DNA of 64,000 nt from Luidia sarsii. Lineage: Eukaryota > Echinodermata > Asteroidea > Paxillosida > Luidiidae. Of the stretch, positions 44,766 through 54,697 are shown piece after piece. The position numbers and the translations under genes were made by a program. Location: the NCBI GenBank assembly GCA_949987565.1, contig OX465107.1:15832305-15896304 (forward strand). Direction: 5' to 3'. Within the stretch, counting starts at the first letter, position 1, and the number at the start of each line of letters is the position of its first letter. Under the pieces are notes generated by a model. It saw nothing but the letters and a program-made list of their open reading frames with translations. It ran no database searches and was not told the DNA's origin.

Positions 44766-44905
44766 CGTGTCCGAAACGGGCGTCTATATAGAGCTAGGTC
44801 TACCTATAGGTCTTCCCCCGGCTATTGGAGACACAGGGAGATGCGAAGACAATATTCCTTATAGCCGTAGCTCTGGAAGCCCGTTTCGGACACGCCCGTA
44901 TACTA
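44766..44905. mobile_element. Small inverted-repeat element
   Basis: CCGTGTCCGAAACGGGCGTC at the left and GCCCGTTTCGGACACGCCC at the right, about 140 bp. Single copy in the window. Confidence 0.5.
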
Positions 44906-45537
44906 ACGAAGGCTTTGCAGCCAGTCGTAACAGCTAAAAGGAAAAAAACGTTTGCAGGTTCGTTCTCAACGTGAAAACCTGAGCCGTCGGTTGAGGCCGT
45001 GCGCAAAGACTAAACCAGGCGCGCGCCGTCTCCAATCGAGACAAGAAAATGAAGTAAATTCTCTCCGTAGTCTATAAATGGTACTAGATACGGCGAACGC
45101 GAACCTGTCCATGAGTCGCCGAACCCTTGACGTACAGTTACCTAACGAGCCGTGGTGAAAGTCCTATTTGAGGAACAATAATCATGACGGCTCTCATTTC
45201 GTCCTGAATCGTTGCATTGTAATACTGTTCAGAGTTGTCGCTGAAAGCAGAATCCTCTTGGGAAAACGAGCGTCCATATGTTTTTCCTTCGAAGACCTTG
45301 TTTGGGGTGTCTGACGTCCGTTCGTGCAGCGTCGCTGCTGACAGAGCTGGGGGAAAGAGGCCGGGTTCAGTTACAGGCAGCCCGTACGCGTGCAATCAGG
45401 CTGATGACTATATTATACAGCCTTTAAGACAAGGCAACCCACGAGCGGCTCTCTTTGTTCGGCGTGCTTAAAACTAATTGCGTGTTGAGTATGGTGTGAA
45501 TGGTGAGAGGTGTGCTTTTTTATGAGTGGTTTATTTT

Positions 45538-46144
45538 CTTCTTTCTCACTCCCCCTCTCTCTCTCTCTCTCCCTCTCCGCTCTATCTCCCCTTCTCTCTC
45601 ATTCTCTCTCTCTTTCTCCCTCTCTCCCCCTCTCATCCCTATCTACCTTTCCCTCTCTTCCTCTCTTCCCTCTCTCTGCTCCGTTTCTCTCGCTCCCTCT
45701 GTACCCTTCTCTTCCCTCTCCATCTCTCTGTCTCTCTCTCCCCTCTCTCTTTCTCTCACATTCTCCCTCCCTCCCCTCACTCTCTCTCCTCTCTCTTTCT
45801 CTCTCTTCCCCTCTCTTCCCTCTCCCTCTCTCACTATGTCTCTCTTTCTCTCCACCCCTATGTCTTCCATCGCGTTCTCTCTCTCTAGCTCTCCTTCCCT
45901 CTCCTCCTTTCTCTCTCTCTATCTCTCCCTCTCTCCTCCCTTTTCTCTCTCTCTCCCCCTCTCTCTCTCTCCCTCTCTCCCCTCTCTCTCTCTCTTTCTC
46001 GCCACCCCTATATCTTCCCTCTCGTTCTATCTCTATCTCTCCCTTTCTCATCCTTTCTCTCTCTATCCCTCTCTCTCGCTCCCTCCCTCTCTCCCCCTCT
46101 CTCTCTTTCTCTCGCCCTCTCTCTCTCTCTCTCTCTCTCTTCTC
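45538..46144 (+). repeat. Pyrimidine-rich (TC) tract
   Basis: About 600 bp of tctctc/ccctct with phrases CCACCCCTATGTCTTCC and GCCACCCCTATATCTTCC repeated near 45853 and 46001. Not coding. Confidence 0.92.
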
Positions 46145-48550
46145 GTGCGCTCGATGTTCGTTCCGAGTATTGATTCAAAACGAGGTGTTTGCCTTGCGGG
46201 AGGAACGTGTTTTTCGTTGCGGACTCTACGCGCCCACCGGGTGGTGTCTGACGCCTGTTTTGCTCGCCGAGTTCAGAATATCGTCTCGTTGTTTTCTCAG
46301 GGGCGCTCTATGGGTAAAGCCGCTATATCGTTCCTCTCGTGCTTAAACAGAAATGTTTCCCAGTTTCCCAGACGCTCGCCTGCGTGGAGGGGCCCCTCAG
46401 ATACAAGTGGTAAAAATGTCAACGCATGCCAACAGCTTAAACAGCGCGACCGTCTCATAATTTTAAAAGAAACCCAAAGGGACAAAGTTCATCTGCCGAT
46501 GATAATTTCTCGCAGATCCATGAAGGCATCATTCAGACCTCCCATCGTTATTATCACCTCCACTCGCGATGCATTAGAAGGTAGTATCTCTCTGAGGACC
46601 GCAGGCATTTCCCGGTGTTGTCTTGTCACACTTAGCCGTCGCAATAATTCATGACTGGGTGTGGGTGTGGGGGGGGGGAGGGGCTATTTTCACGTTGAGG
46701 GTTTGTCCACGCACGTGGTGCACGTATAGGTGCTCCACCGTTCCAAGCGAACATCATGTTGAGGTCAGTGGTGGGTTATAAGCGCGGCAGAGAATGGAGC
46801 ACTTCAACGCTCCGCTGGCCCCGCCCAGGCTTGGAGTCATCCCTGCACCATGCATCCTCGGTCTTTCAAGAGCAGACGGCGGGCGTAACATCCCTCCCCA
46901 AACCATCTGTTGGGAGAGAGCTTTCACGACGCTGTCTCTTTAAAGTCATCCGTGGAGAAACCCCCCAAACCCCCCCCCCCAAAAAAAAAAAAAAAAAAAA
47001 AAAAAAACACATGAGGCAGTCGTGCCGTGCGCATTTGCATTTGCCCTCGCTGAAAATAAGGAACGATTAGATTAAACCAAGAAAATCCCATCATTCAGTG
47101 ATCCGGCATGCACACGGGTTTAGCCGAGCACCGACGGTCGTATAGGCGGCCCCAAAAATGAGAAGATAAAAATGCCCCCGAAGATGAAGGGACGCTGCAT
47201 GCTCTTATGCGGACGAGTCTACACGTGGCACGATGCCGTGCATATTGCGCGATGTCGATTCCGATTGACCCTGAGCGCGCTCAGACGCCGATTGGCAACG
47301 GAGCTCCTTATACCTACCGTTAAAGTGCAGAGTATGTTGCCTCTGTCTGCACAATGCAATGCGGACGAGAAGCAAAATATTGAAATCGACCGTGCGTGTT
47401 TAGGCAGAGGGGTCGGGTTGCTGACGCAATAACGTATTGGATGTGTACCTGGTTCCCTCCGAGTGTTGTTATTCTTGCACCCAATATAATGCTCCGTACG
47501 TCTCGGCACGGTTCAGATGCTGTATCGACAGTGACCTCGCAGCAGCGTGTACACGCGGAATTGATAATCGACGCTCGCTCAAGAGAATGCCTCATTATAA
47601 TGATTGTCTAGAAGGCCGACACACTGCCGGCAGTATGTTCGCATGATACGATCAATTCCGGTGCAGCGCCACTAAGACCTCCCCTGGTTCCATTTTCTTT
47701 TCTTTTTCCATTTCTCTCCGTTCGGGAAGTGGAAGCGGAGAGGAAGGGGGGGGGGGGCTCTCTTGTTTCGTGGAGATCGCGGCCACGTCGCCTACACTTA
47801 ATGAGATGGGTTTGTCTCTTCCCCGATCGACGGGCCTGTAGCTGGGGGGAAGTACACGGTCACGGTGGCGGGCGGGGGGGGGGGGTGGGAGCGCTGGCCC
47901 CCATGAGGAATTTCGGCAGCCCCACGCTGCATGGTCGCCGAGACTTATTAGAGTGATCAGAAACCACGCGCGAAGGCATCGCGGAGGAAAAGCCGTGCCG
48001 GCACAGGGCTATCACTGAAACAGACTCGTCACGATGGAGACGAGGCAAGAGGGGTAAATCCGATCCGCCAAAGAGATATACAACAATGAGAGGCAACGTC
48101 ATCACGCCGTCATGCAACGTCACAGGCGGTTCAGAACGCCAGAACGATCTAAACCTCTTTGATTGTAATTGCGTGATTTGTGTTGCTCACTTTACCATGC
48201 AATATTGAATGCTTGACTGGCATAATCGACATGTATCTATTTCTTAATATAAACATGCAATCCTATACCAGTATACAAAATGTGTAGACTTGCCTGAGAA
48301 CCATCACACGTTGCAAACGATGTTATACCAGCGGAGCAAAGTCTCATATCGATTCGAGCATAGCATAACAGCGTTGACAGCTCGGCAATACATGTATATA
48401 GGGATCACGTAACCGGCGCACTTTGAATAATCTGATTTGTCTGCCGGGTCGACAATGATGGCCCCCAAACCTGATGTTTCGTCTGTCTGGTCATTCGTCT
48501 AGCAACTTCATCACCTGGGGACTGTACAGTCTGCACAAGTACTCAGACAT
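46145..48550. other. Non-coding interval; no gene recognised
   Basis: Holds homopolymers: C then A run at 46970-47007 and G runs at 46670, 47748 and 47875. No exon, RNA gene or recognised transposon. Frames in the GC-richer part 47100-48100 overlap on both strands and lack motifs. Confidence 0.5.
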
Positions 48551-48559
48551 TATATGTTT

Positions 48560-48690
48560 AAGTTAGTCTCCTGGTGACGGTCAGAGCATACTGTCTGGAA
48601 CGTCGATTTACCATGTTCTTTTCAGAACCATGCCTCTTCTTTAAGAGACCTCATTAGGCCTATACATGGTGTCACCGCAAACCCTCCTAT
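48560..48690 (+). repeat. GAAACGTTGAG hairpin module, copy 3 (diverged)
   Basis: CTCCTGGTGACGGTCAGAGC, then CATACTGTCTGGAACGTCGA, the hairpin GTTCTTTTCAGAAC, and CATGGTGTCACCGCA. Matches the copy at 8320-8432 in order and spacing. Confidence 0.55.
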
Positions 48691-48744
48691 ACATTGTTTC
48701 ACCATGGAAAGCCTTAAGTCTTATTCATTTATTTATTTAGTTAG

Positions 48745-49345
48745 TTAAGTTAGTCCTCTTCATCACACTGGGACATAAGGCTGCAATGAGATTCCTTCAT
48801 TTCAGTCTAACCTTGTCTTTCTTTGTCTTCAGTTAGTTAGGTATCTTGTCAAAAAGATCATCGGTTGGGTATCAGATGATTTGACCAGTCCGATGTCGTT
48901 TCCACCGGATAACCATCGTGAATTGTTTACCCACAGAGTCCAGTACTATCGGCTTTCTACCGGGGGAAATTGTATCGGTCGGATGAATTCAACCGGCACC
49001 CAACCGATGGTCTTTTTGACAAGAGGCCTTAGTTGGTCCTTTTCATCTCCACTATGGGACGTATACGTAAGGCTGCCATGAGATTCCTCCATTCCTGTAT
49101 GTCCTTGCCTTTCTTGTCTGCTGCCCTCTAGGTCAGGTTGGCTGCTTCCAGTTCTGCTGCGATAGTTCATCTCCAGGTGGCTTTAGGTCTCCCTCTGTTT
49201 CTTTTCCATTGAAAGCTGCCTTTGGTATGCTTTATGTTGGCATCCTGAGCACATGACCCAACCATCCCATTCCGCGGCATTTGATCTCAGTCACAATGTC
49301 ATCTGCTGTAAGCTTTTCGATATCACTTCGGCATTTTGATCGTTG
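48745..49345 (-). pseudogene. LINE (non-LTR retrotransposon) 3' end fragments, with a MITE inserted
   Basis: Minus strand, reading down from 49340: TADDIVTEIKCRGMGWLGHV then LRMPT and, past a stop, WKQPTWREAADKGKD-like and IQEWRNLMAAL words. These match the C-terminal end of non-LTR reverse transcriptase ORF2 proteins, where ...WLGHVLRM and later W...A..D...WR..V.AL are typical. Stops and frame changes show decay. Another fragment (48745-48835) repeats CATAAGGCTGCAATGAGATT with CATTTCAG in the same orientation, so two partial copies meet here. A separate inverted-repeat element (48844-49024) lies between them. Clade not assigned. Confidence 0.7.
48844..49024. mobile_element. Inverted-repeat MITE inside LINE debris
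   Basis: TCTTGTCAAAAAGATCATCG at the left and CGATGGTCTTTTTGACAAGA at the right. About 181 bp. It lies at the joint between the two LINE fragments. Confidence 0.75.
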
Positions 49346-49513
49346 CAGCAGCCGCCTCCGTTCATTTTATTTGAACATGAAAGGGGCTCTCACTGTTTCC
49401 TGTGTATTCAATCATTTGGCGGCCATTCGCATTCGTCAAAGACGGTAAACGTTCGCTGTATGCTGGACATTCAAGCTGCTTGCCAACCAAACCCCGACTG
49501 CCTTTAATCATAA

Positions 49514-49696
49514 CGCAGTGGCTGTTGTTACGGCAGTCGTCCGTGTGGTTCTCTGACTTGATTGTATTTCGTCAGCATTGCAGGCTGGTTGAACCAGTCT
49601 ATTAGCTGATAGTCTGGTTCCAAGAGCTAAACATCCTGACAAATACTGTGAAGTCAGGGAACCACACGGACCACTGCCGTAACAACAGCCACTGCG
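49514..49696. mobile_element. MITE with 9-bp target duplication, copy 1
   Basis: 183 bp that is palindromic over most of its length: CGCAGTGGCTGTTGTTACGG at the left, CCGTAACAACAGCCACTGCG at the right. TAATCATAA occurs at 49505-49513 and again at 49697-49705. A 9-bp duplication is typical of Mutator-like elements. Near-identical copy at 58029-58210. Confidence 0.9.
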
Positions 49697-49705
49697 TAAT
49701 CATAA

Positions 49706-52238
49706 ATGCTAATGGTATGAAAGCGAAACGCAATTAGGAACGGGGGAATTCGCGCCTTTTTGTGTGCCAACGAAAAAAAACCTATAATTTCAACAGGAAG
49801 GGGTGAACAGTGCAAGCAATCTGCGTGCGTTTACAAATTGACCCGCTGCAATTTTGGACACGGTGGGCCCATAATTCCCTGGGGGAATACAAAGCACGCC
49901 ATCCCGGAGTCAGAAACGGCCGTGTCTCCTCCAGTTTCCCATTCCACGGGGGCCAATTTTCGCCACTTGCAGGGGAAAAATCACGTCCGTCCGGCCGGCT
50001 GGCAGCTGGCTGTATGCCCGATAGCTAGATAATTATTTTGTTTCGGTGTGGGGACAAAAAAACAGGGGGAGGGGAAATTGTACGCAGACCTGCTATAGTT
50101 AGACTGAGGCGGACTTATTTGTCAAATTTCAATTCCAGGAAAAGAGGAAATGCCTGACGTTTCAATCCTAGCAGGAAAACAAATACCCGTATAATAGTAG
50201 ACGATTGTCGAGATTGTCGTCACTACACGTTTCTTGTTATACCAAGCGTTCCTGGGATCTCTGGGGACACTTTTGGCATAATCCCCGTTACATGTACCGT
50301 GCCCTACTTTCTGGGAAGAAAAACATATGAAATATAAACTATAAAGCGAAATTAATGAACCACCATATGTCGAAATTACTGATTTCACACAGAAATAAAG
50401 ATTTGATTAAAACTTTCAATTAAACGTTTGACTCCCTAGCGAAATATCGTAGCCAGCTCACGAAAAGACACACAAGGTCTTTTTCATTTGGTCAAATCGT
50501 TTACCTTGTTTTCCAAAGTTAAGTGCTGACTATAAAGTCAGTCCTAGCTGTTGACTTTCCTGTACGGTTCTTGGGTTGCTCTAAATTACAGCATGGTCGA
50601 TAAATACGTACGCAGACGATTACTCGCTATAGCCTTGGTCAAGTCGTTGGTCAACGATTTCGAAATATAAACCCAGCCTTCAGAAATACTGTACAGTGCT
50701 TTGCGCAATACCGTTGCGAGTGATATCCGACATGCAGCCACATTATCCGCCCGTACGCCGTGCACCATTCCCCCGCCCGTATCTTGCCATGCGTAAAGGG
50801 AGTGTGCGTGTCTTTTCAGGCAGGATGGCTGCGTACACGCTCGTAGACAAATACGCACACAGACTAGTGTGGGTGGGATGACAGCGGCACGGTTGCGTGG
50901 GGTTGTACAACTTGGATCCGGCGTGGTAGTGCCGCAGTGCCGTGATTTACGTGCGTTTGGCCCGGATCTCTGCCCGGAGCCGTACCGGAGAGACCGCCTT
51001 GGACAAGGCTGGCCTAATTATACTTGCAGGCACACTCCAAACGCACCCGATGGCGGACCACAAAGTGCCTGTATAGCACGCACGCAGTCTATGTTGGATT
51101 TGCAGAACTCGTGAACTCGCTTGGGTTGGCATATTACGTTACATTTCAACAGTCTCTGCATAATAGAAACACCGTTTCTATATGGGTCTCCTGCATGTAA
51201 ATGTTTACGGCCCAATTGAGCATCGACTCGCTTGATACGTGCTTCTCACAAAATGGCACACGATATGAACGTCGCCATGGCGCACGACGACCCCAGCCCG
51301 TTTCGACGCCACTGTATCACGCTGCGATAATGATATCAAGTCAAACATTGGCGAAGAGATACTGCAAACATTAATACAGTGTGCATTACAGTAAAGCCCT
51401 ACTCCGCAACACTGCCTATTCTCTCTTTATCACGCACTTTATTTGTACCGTGCTGCCCCGCCGTGTCTCGCCCACAGAAACTGTTTGTTATAGTTGTTGT
51501 TTGCCAGTTAATCGAAGGACGGCGTATATTGACCGATGACTTAATTGCTGGTTCTCTTTAGCTGCCTCGGTTTTTTTTTTTTTGGGGGGGGGGGGTTGGG
51601 ACAGCACACAATTATTTTTTGGCACGAACGGAAGCTGCACAAGCGGTCGTGTGAGCTTGCAGTGACAGAATTCGAGCCTTTAGGTCCAAAGGGTGTCGAA
51701 AGCGATGGCCATTCGGATGAATGCAAATAACAGACTGCTTGATTTGATGTAGACACAATGTGAATTTAATCACCACAGTCATCCTATGAAAATGTTGAGT
51801 ACGGTCTGCATAGATCTCGTTGAAACTGTTACTCAGGGTGGAGTAACTGTATATCAATGCCTCAGCACTAAAGATAGATAATTATGAAGGCAAATCTACA
51901 TTTCCAAAGGTATTGTTGACCGACCTATAATTGAATGTCACGACTTACATAAACCAGCGCATGTCATTCTGTTCCGGCTCTATATACAGTACGCAGTAAG
52001 CTTTGCGCAGTACACATAAACAATGACCTTTCTTGAAGTTTGTTTTGCCAGCATCTCGTGCCTGCGGCTTTTGAATAATTATTTGAGGAGACGGAAAAGA
52101 AAAGATTGTTTCCCCCTCCTTGGCCACGCTATTTCAACAACAAATCGTGATGAAAACCCTTTCAATCGTGCCGACCGTTGTTCCTTCATGGCAGGGTAAT
52201 CCGTCTGAGTACTGTGTATACGCACCGCCCGTCTCAGA
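49706..52238. other. Non-coding interval with one hairpin-module remnant
   Basis: CCTGACGTTTCAATCCTAGC AGGA at about 50153-50176 is a remnant of the GAAACGTCAGG module. T then G run at 51571-51596. No exon recognised. Confidence 0.5.
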
Positions 52239-53395
52239 GAATTATAGAGAGGAAGAGAGAGGAAGACAGATAGGGAAAGGGGGAGGGGAGAGAGAGGGGG
52301 AGAGGGGGAGATTATAGGGAAAGAGGGGGAAGAGAGAAAGGGAGGTGGAGAGGGGGAGAGAGGGAAAGAGAGAGGGAGATAGAAAGAGGCAGAGAGAGAG
52401 GGATAAGGGCGAGAGAGGACGACAGGGGGAAGAGAGGGGGACACGGAGAGGGGGAGAGAGAGGGGGACGGGAAAGAGAAAGGGGGGCATGGAGAGGAGGA
52501 GAGAGAGGGATAGAGGGAGACAGATGGAGAGAGAGGAGACGGGGAGAGACAGAGAGGAACAGAGAGGAAGAAAGATATGGAGAGAGAAGGGATAGAGGTG
52601 GAGAGAGAGAGGGACAGGTGGAAGAGAGCGAGGGAGAGCGAGGCGAAGAGAGAGTGAGAAAGGGGAAGACAGATGGAGAGAGAGAAGAGGGGAGAGAGAC
52701 AGAGGGAGAGGGGCGAGAGAAGTGAGACTGGGAAGAGAGAGAGGGAGATGGGGAGGAAGAGAGAGGAACAGAGAGGAAGTCAGAGATGGAGAGAGAAGGG
52801 ATAGAGGTGGAGAGAGAGAGGGACAGGTGGAAGAAAGAGAGAGCGAGGGGAAGAGAGAGGGAGAGAGAGAAAGACAGATGGAGAGAGAGGAGAGGGGGAG
52901 AGACAGAGGGAAAGGGCGAGAGAAGTGAGACAGGGGAAGAAAGAGAGGGAGATGGGGAGGAAGAGACACGAACAGAGAGGAAGTCAGAGATGGAGAGAGA
53001 AGGGATAGAGGTGGAGAGTGAGGGACAGGTGGAAGAGAGAGAGAGCGAGGGGAAGAGAGAGGGATGGAGAGAGAGGAGAGGGGAGAGAGACAGAGGGAGA
53101 GGGGCGAGAGAAGTGAGACAGGGGAAGAGAGAGAGGGAGATGGGGAGGAAGAGAGAGGAAAAGAGAGGAAATCAGAGATGGAGAGAGAAGGGATAGAGGT
53201 GGAGAGAGAGAGGGGGACAGGTGGAAGAGAGAGAGGGGGAGAAGGGAAAGGGAGCGAGAGGGGAGAGAGAGGGGAGAGAGGGAGGGAGATGGAGAGGGGA
53301 GAAGGGAGAGAGGGAGGATGAAAGAGGGGGAGAGAGAGGGAGAGAGGGAGAGAGGGGGAGGTTGAGAATGAGAGGGAAGGAAGGAAAGTGAAAAT
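52239..53395 (+). repeat. Purine-rich (GA) tract
   Basis: About 1.15 kb of gagaga/gggaga with longer blocks (GGATAGAGGTGGAGAGAGAG, GACAGGTGGAAGA) recurring near 52589, 52798, 53004 and 53190, an approximate period of about 190-210 bp. Arg/Glu and Ser/Pro frames are artefacts. Confidence 0.93.
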
Positions 53396-54294
53396 CAGAG
53401 TAAGTGGTTTCTGCTAGGAGCCATGTATTTTGTGCGACACCGACAAAGGCCGTCCAGAGCCTAATCCCGCCAGCCACATCCCAATCAACACCGGCTGTAT
53501 ACAAAAAGCAGCATGCAGTCGCAGCGGTTTGGTCGATTGTACTCCAAGATTCGCTCTTTCAGTAAATCGTATAGGATGGGAGGACGACGAGACGTGACTT
53601 TTCGAGAATGGTCGAGATTATGTTGTCCATACATCGTGTCCGTGTACTTCCTGTAGACGTGTAAGACTGGAGGTATCTGCTATACAGATACCTTTCAAGC
53701 GGAGGTATAGAACACACAGTGTCCTCATAGACAATGCGTACGTTTTTCAGTGCTCAAAAATAACCTACATTGCATCTGCTGAAACAACGTATACGAATAT
53801 GAAGTACGATAATATACTGGTAGAACAGACAATACTACGTGCAGATGCCGACCAAGTTACACTCGTGGAGTTCTGGGGGCATTCATTGGTATCACGCCCA
53901 TGAACAAAAGGGTTTATAGGAGAGGTAGTTTTCAAAGGTCATTCGGATACGTGGTACACGAAGTGAAAATAAATCACCAATAAACCAAAGCCATTGCATC
54001 TGTCAAAGAATTATCGGGAAAAAACCTCCTACACAAGTTGAAGTTTCGACATTACAGCAGCTGTTTGTTACCGATATGTCGGGCAAAAAGCTCGGCTGTG
54101 TAACTCAATGGAGTATCATTCCCTCGAAATCATCGCCTAAGGTGTCGACGTTCAGACCCGTTATACTTTAAGAATAGATGTACAAGAAAATCAATGCGAA
54201 GGCAGAGGGTTGAAGCTGGAACCAATGTGCATGCATTTGGAACAGAGACCTACAAAGACAGGAGCTCAATGAACGTGGCAAGTCTGCGCGCATA
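53396..54294. other. Non-coding interval; no gene recognised
   Basis: No repeat or exon that I can support. The only frames are short. Confidence 0.5.
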
Positions 54295-54697
54295 TAGGCC
54301 TTTCTTAATATTTATGCAAATTGTATGCATAGGACTGAAAGCGGGCGCTAGATTTCCAAGATGTCGGCGAAACACTGCGCGGTTCCAGTGTGCTCCTCCA
54401 ACAAGAGAAACACACCGCCAGAAATCAGCTTCAACCTATTTCCAAAGGATAAAACCCTGCGGAAAAGGTAGATTATGAAGATCAGGCGAGATGAGGAACC
54501 ACTTTTCAAGGTAGATTTCTGCAGAACTTTTAAACGACTTATTTTTTTAAGTTAGATTCCTCATGTTTGTAAATGGAATCCTCCATATTGAGTGTGTCGT
54601 GTGTTACTGCACGAACACACATCTTGGAAATCTAGCGTTCATAGCCTCGCTTTCAGTTCGACGCATACAATTTGCATAAATATTTTTAAAAGGCCTA
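54295..54697 (+). mobile_element. THAP-family inverted-repeat element, copy 3
   Basis: TAGGCCTTTCTTAATATTTA then ATGCAAATTGTATGCAT at the left; TACAATTTGCATAAATATTT and AAAAGGCCTA at the right. Inner inverted pair GCTAGATTTCCAAGATG and ATCTTGGAAATCTAGCG. It carries the start of a THAP-domain frame at 54361-54471. The structure suggests an internally deleted derivative of a THAP-containing DNA transposon (P-type or similar). Confidence 0.82.
54361..54471 (+). pseudogene. Truncated THAP-domain start, stop at the conserved Trp position
   Basis: 36 codons starting MSAKHCAVPVCSSNKRN and continuing ISFNLFPKDKTLRKR, then TAG. THAP domains (zinc-dependent DNA-binding, C2CH) begin with C-x2-4-C, have FP before a basic stretch, and a conserved W after it; here C6-x4-C11, F28-P-like FP and then TAG where TGG is expected. 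In the same frame beyond the stop the match continues (IMKIRRDE and FKVDF), and AAG|GTAGAT there resembles a donor site. The later Cys and His of the finger are not present. Confidence 0.8.

Noticed and set aside
45500..46654. 384-codon plus-strand frame
   Set aside because: Two thirds are TC repeat; the C-terminal part (after 46145) has no recognisable domain, signal or splice context.
52079..52969. 296-codon minus-strand frame
   Set aside because: Translation of the GA tract complement.
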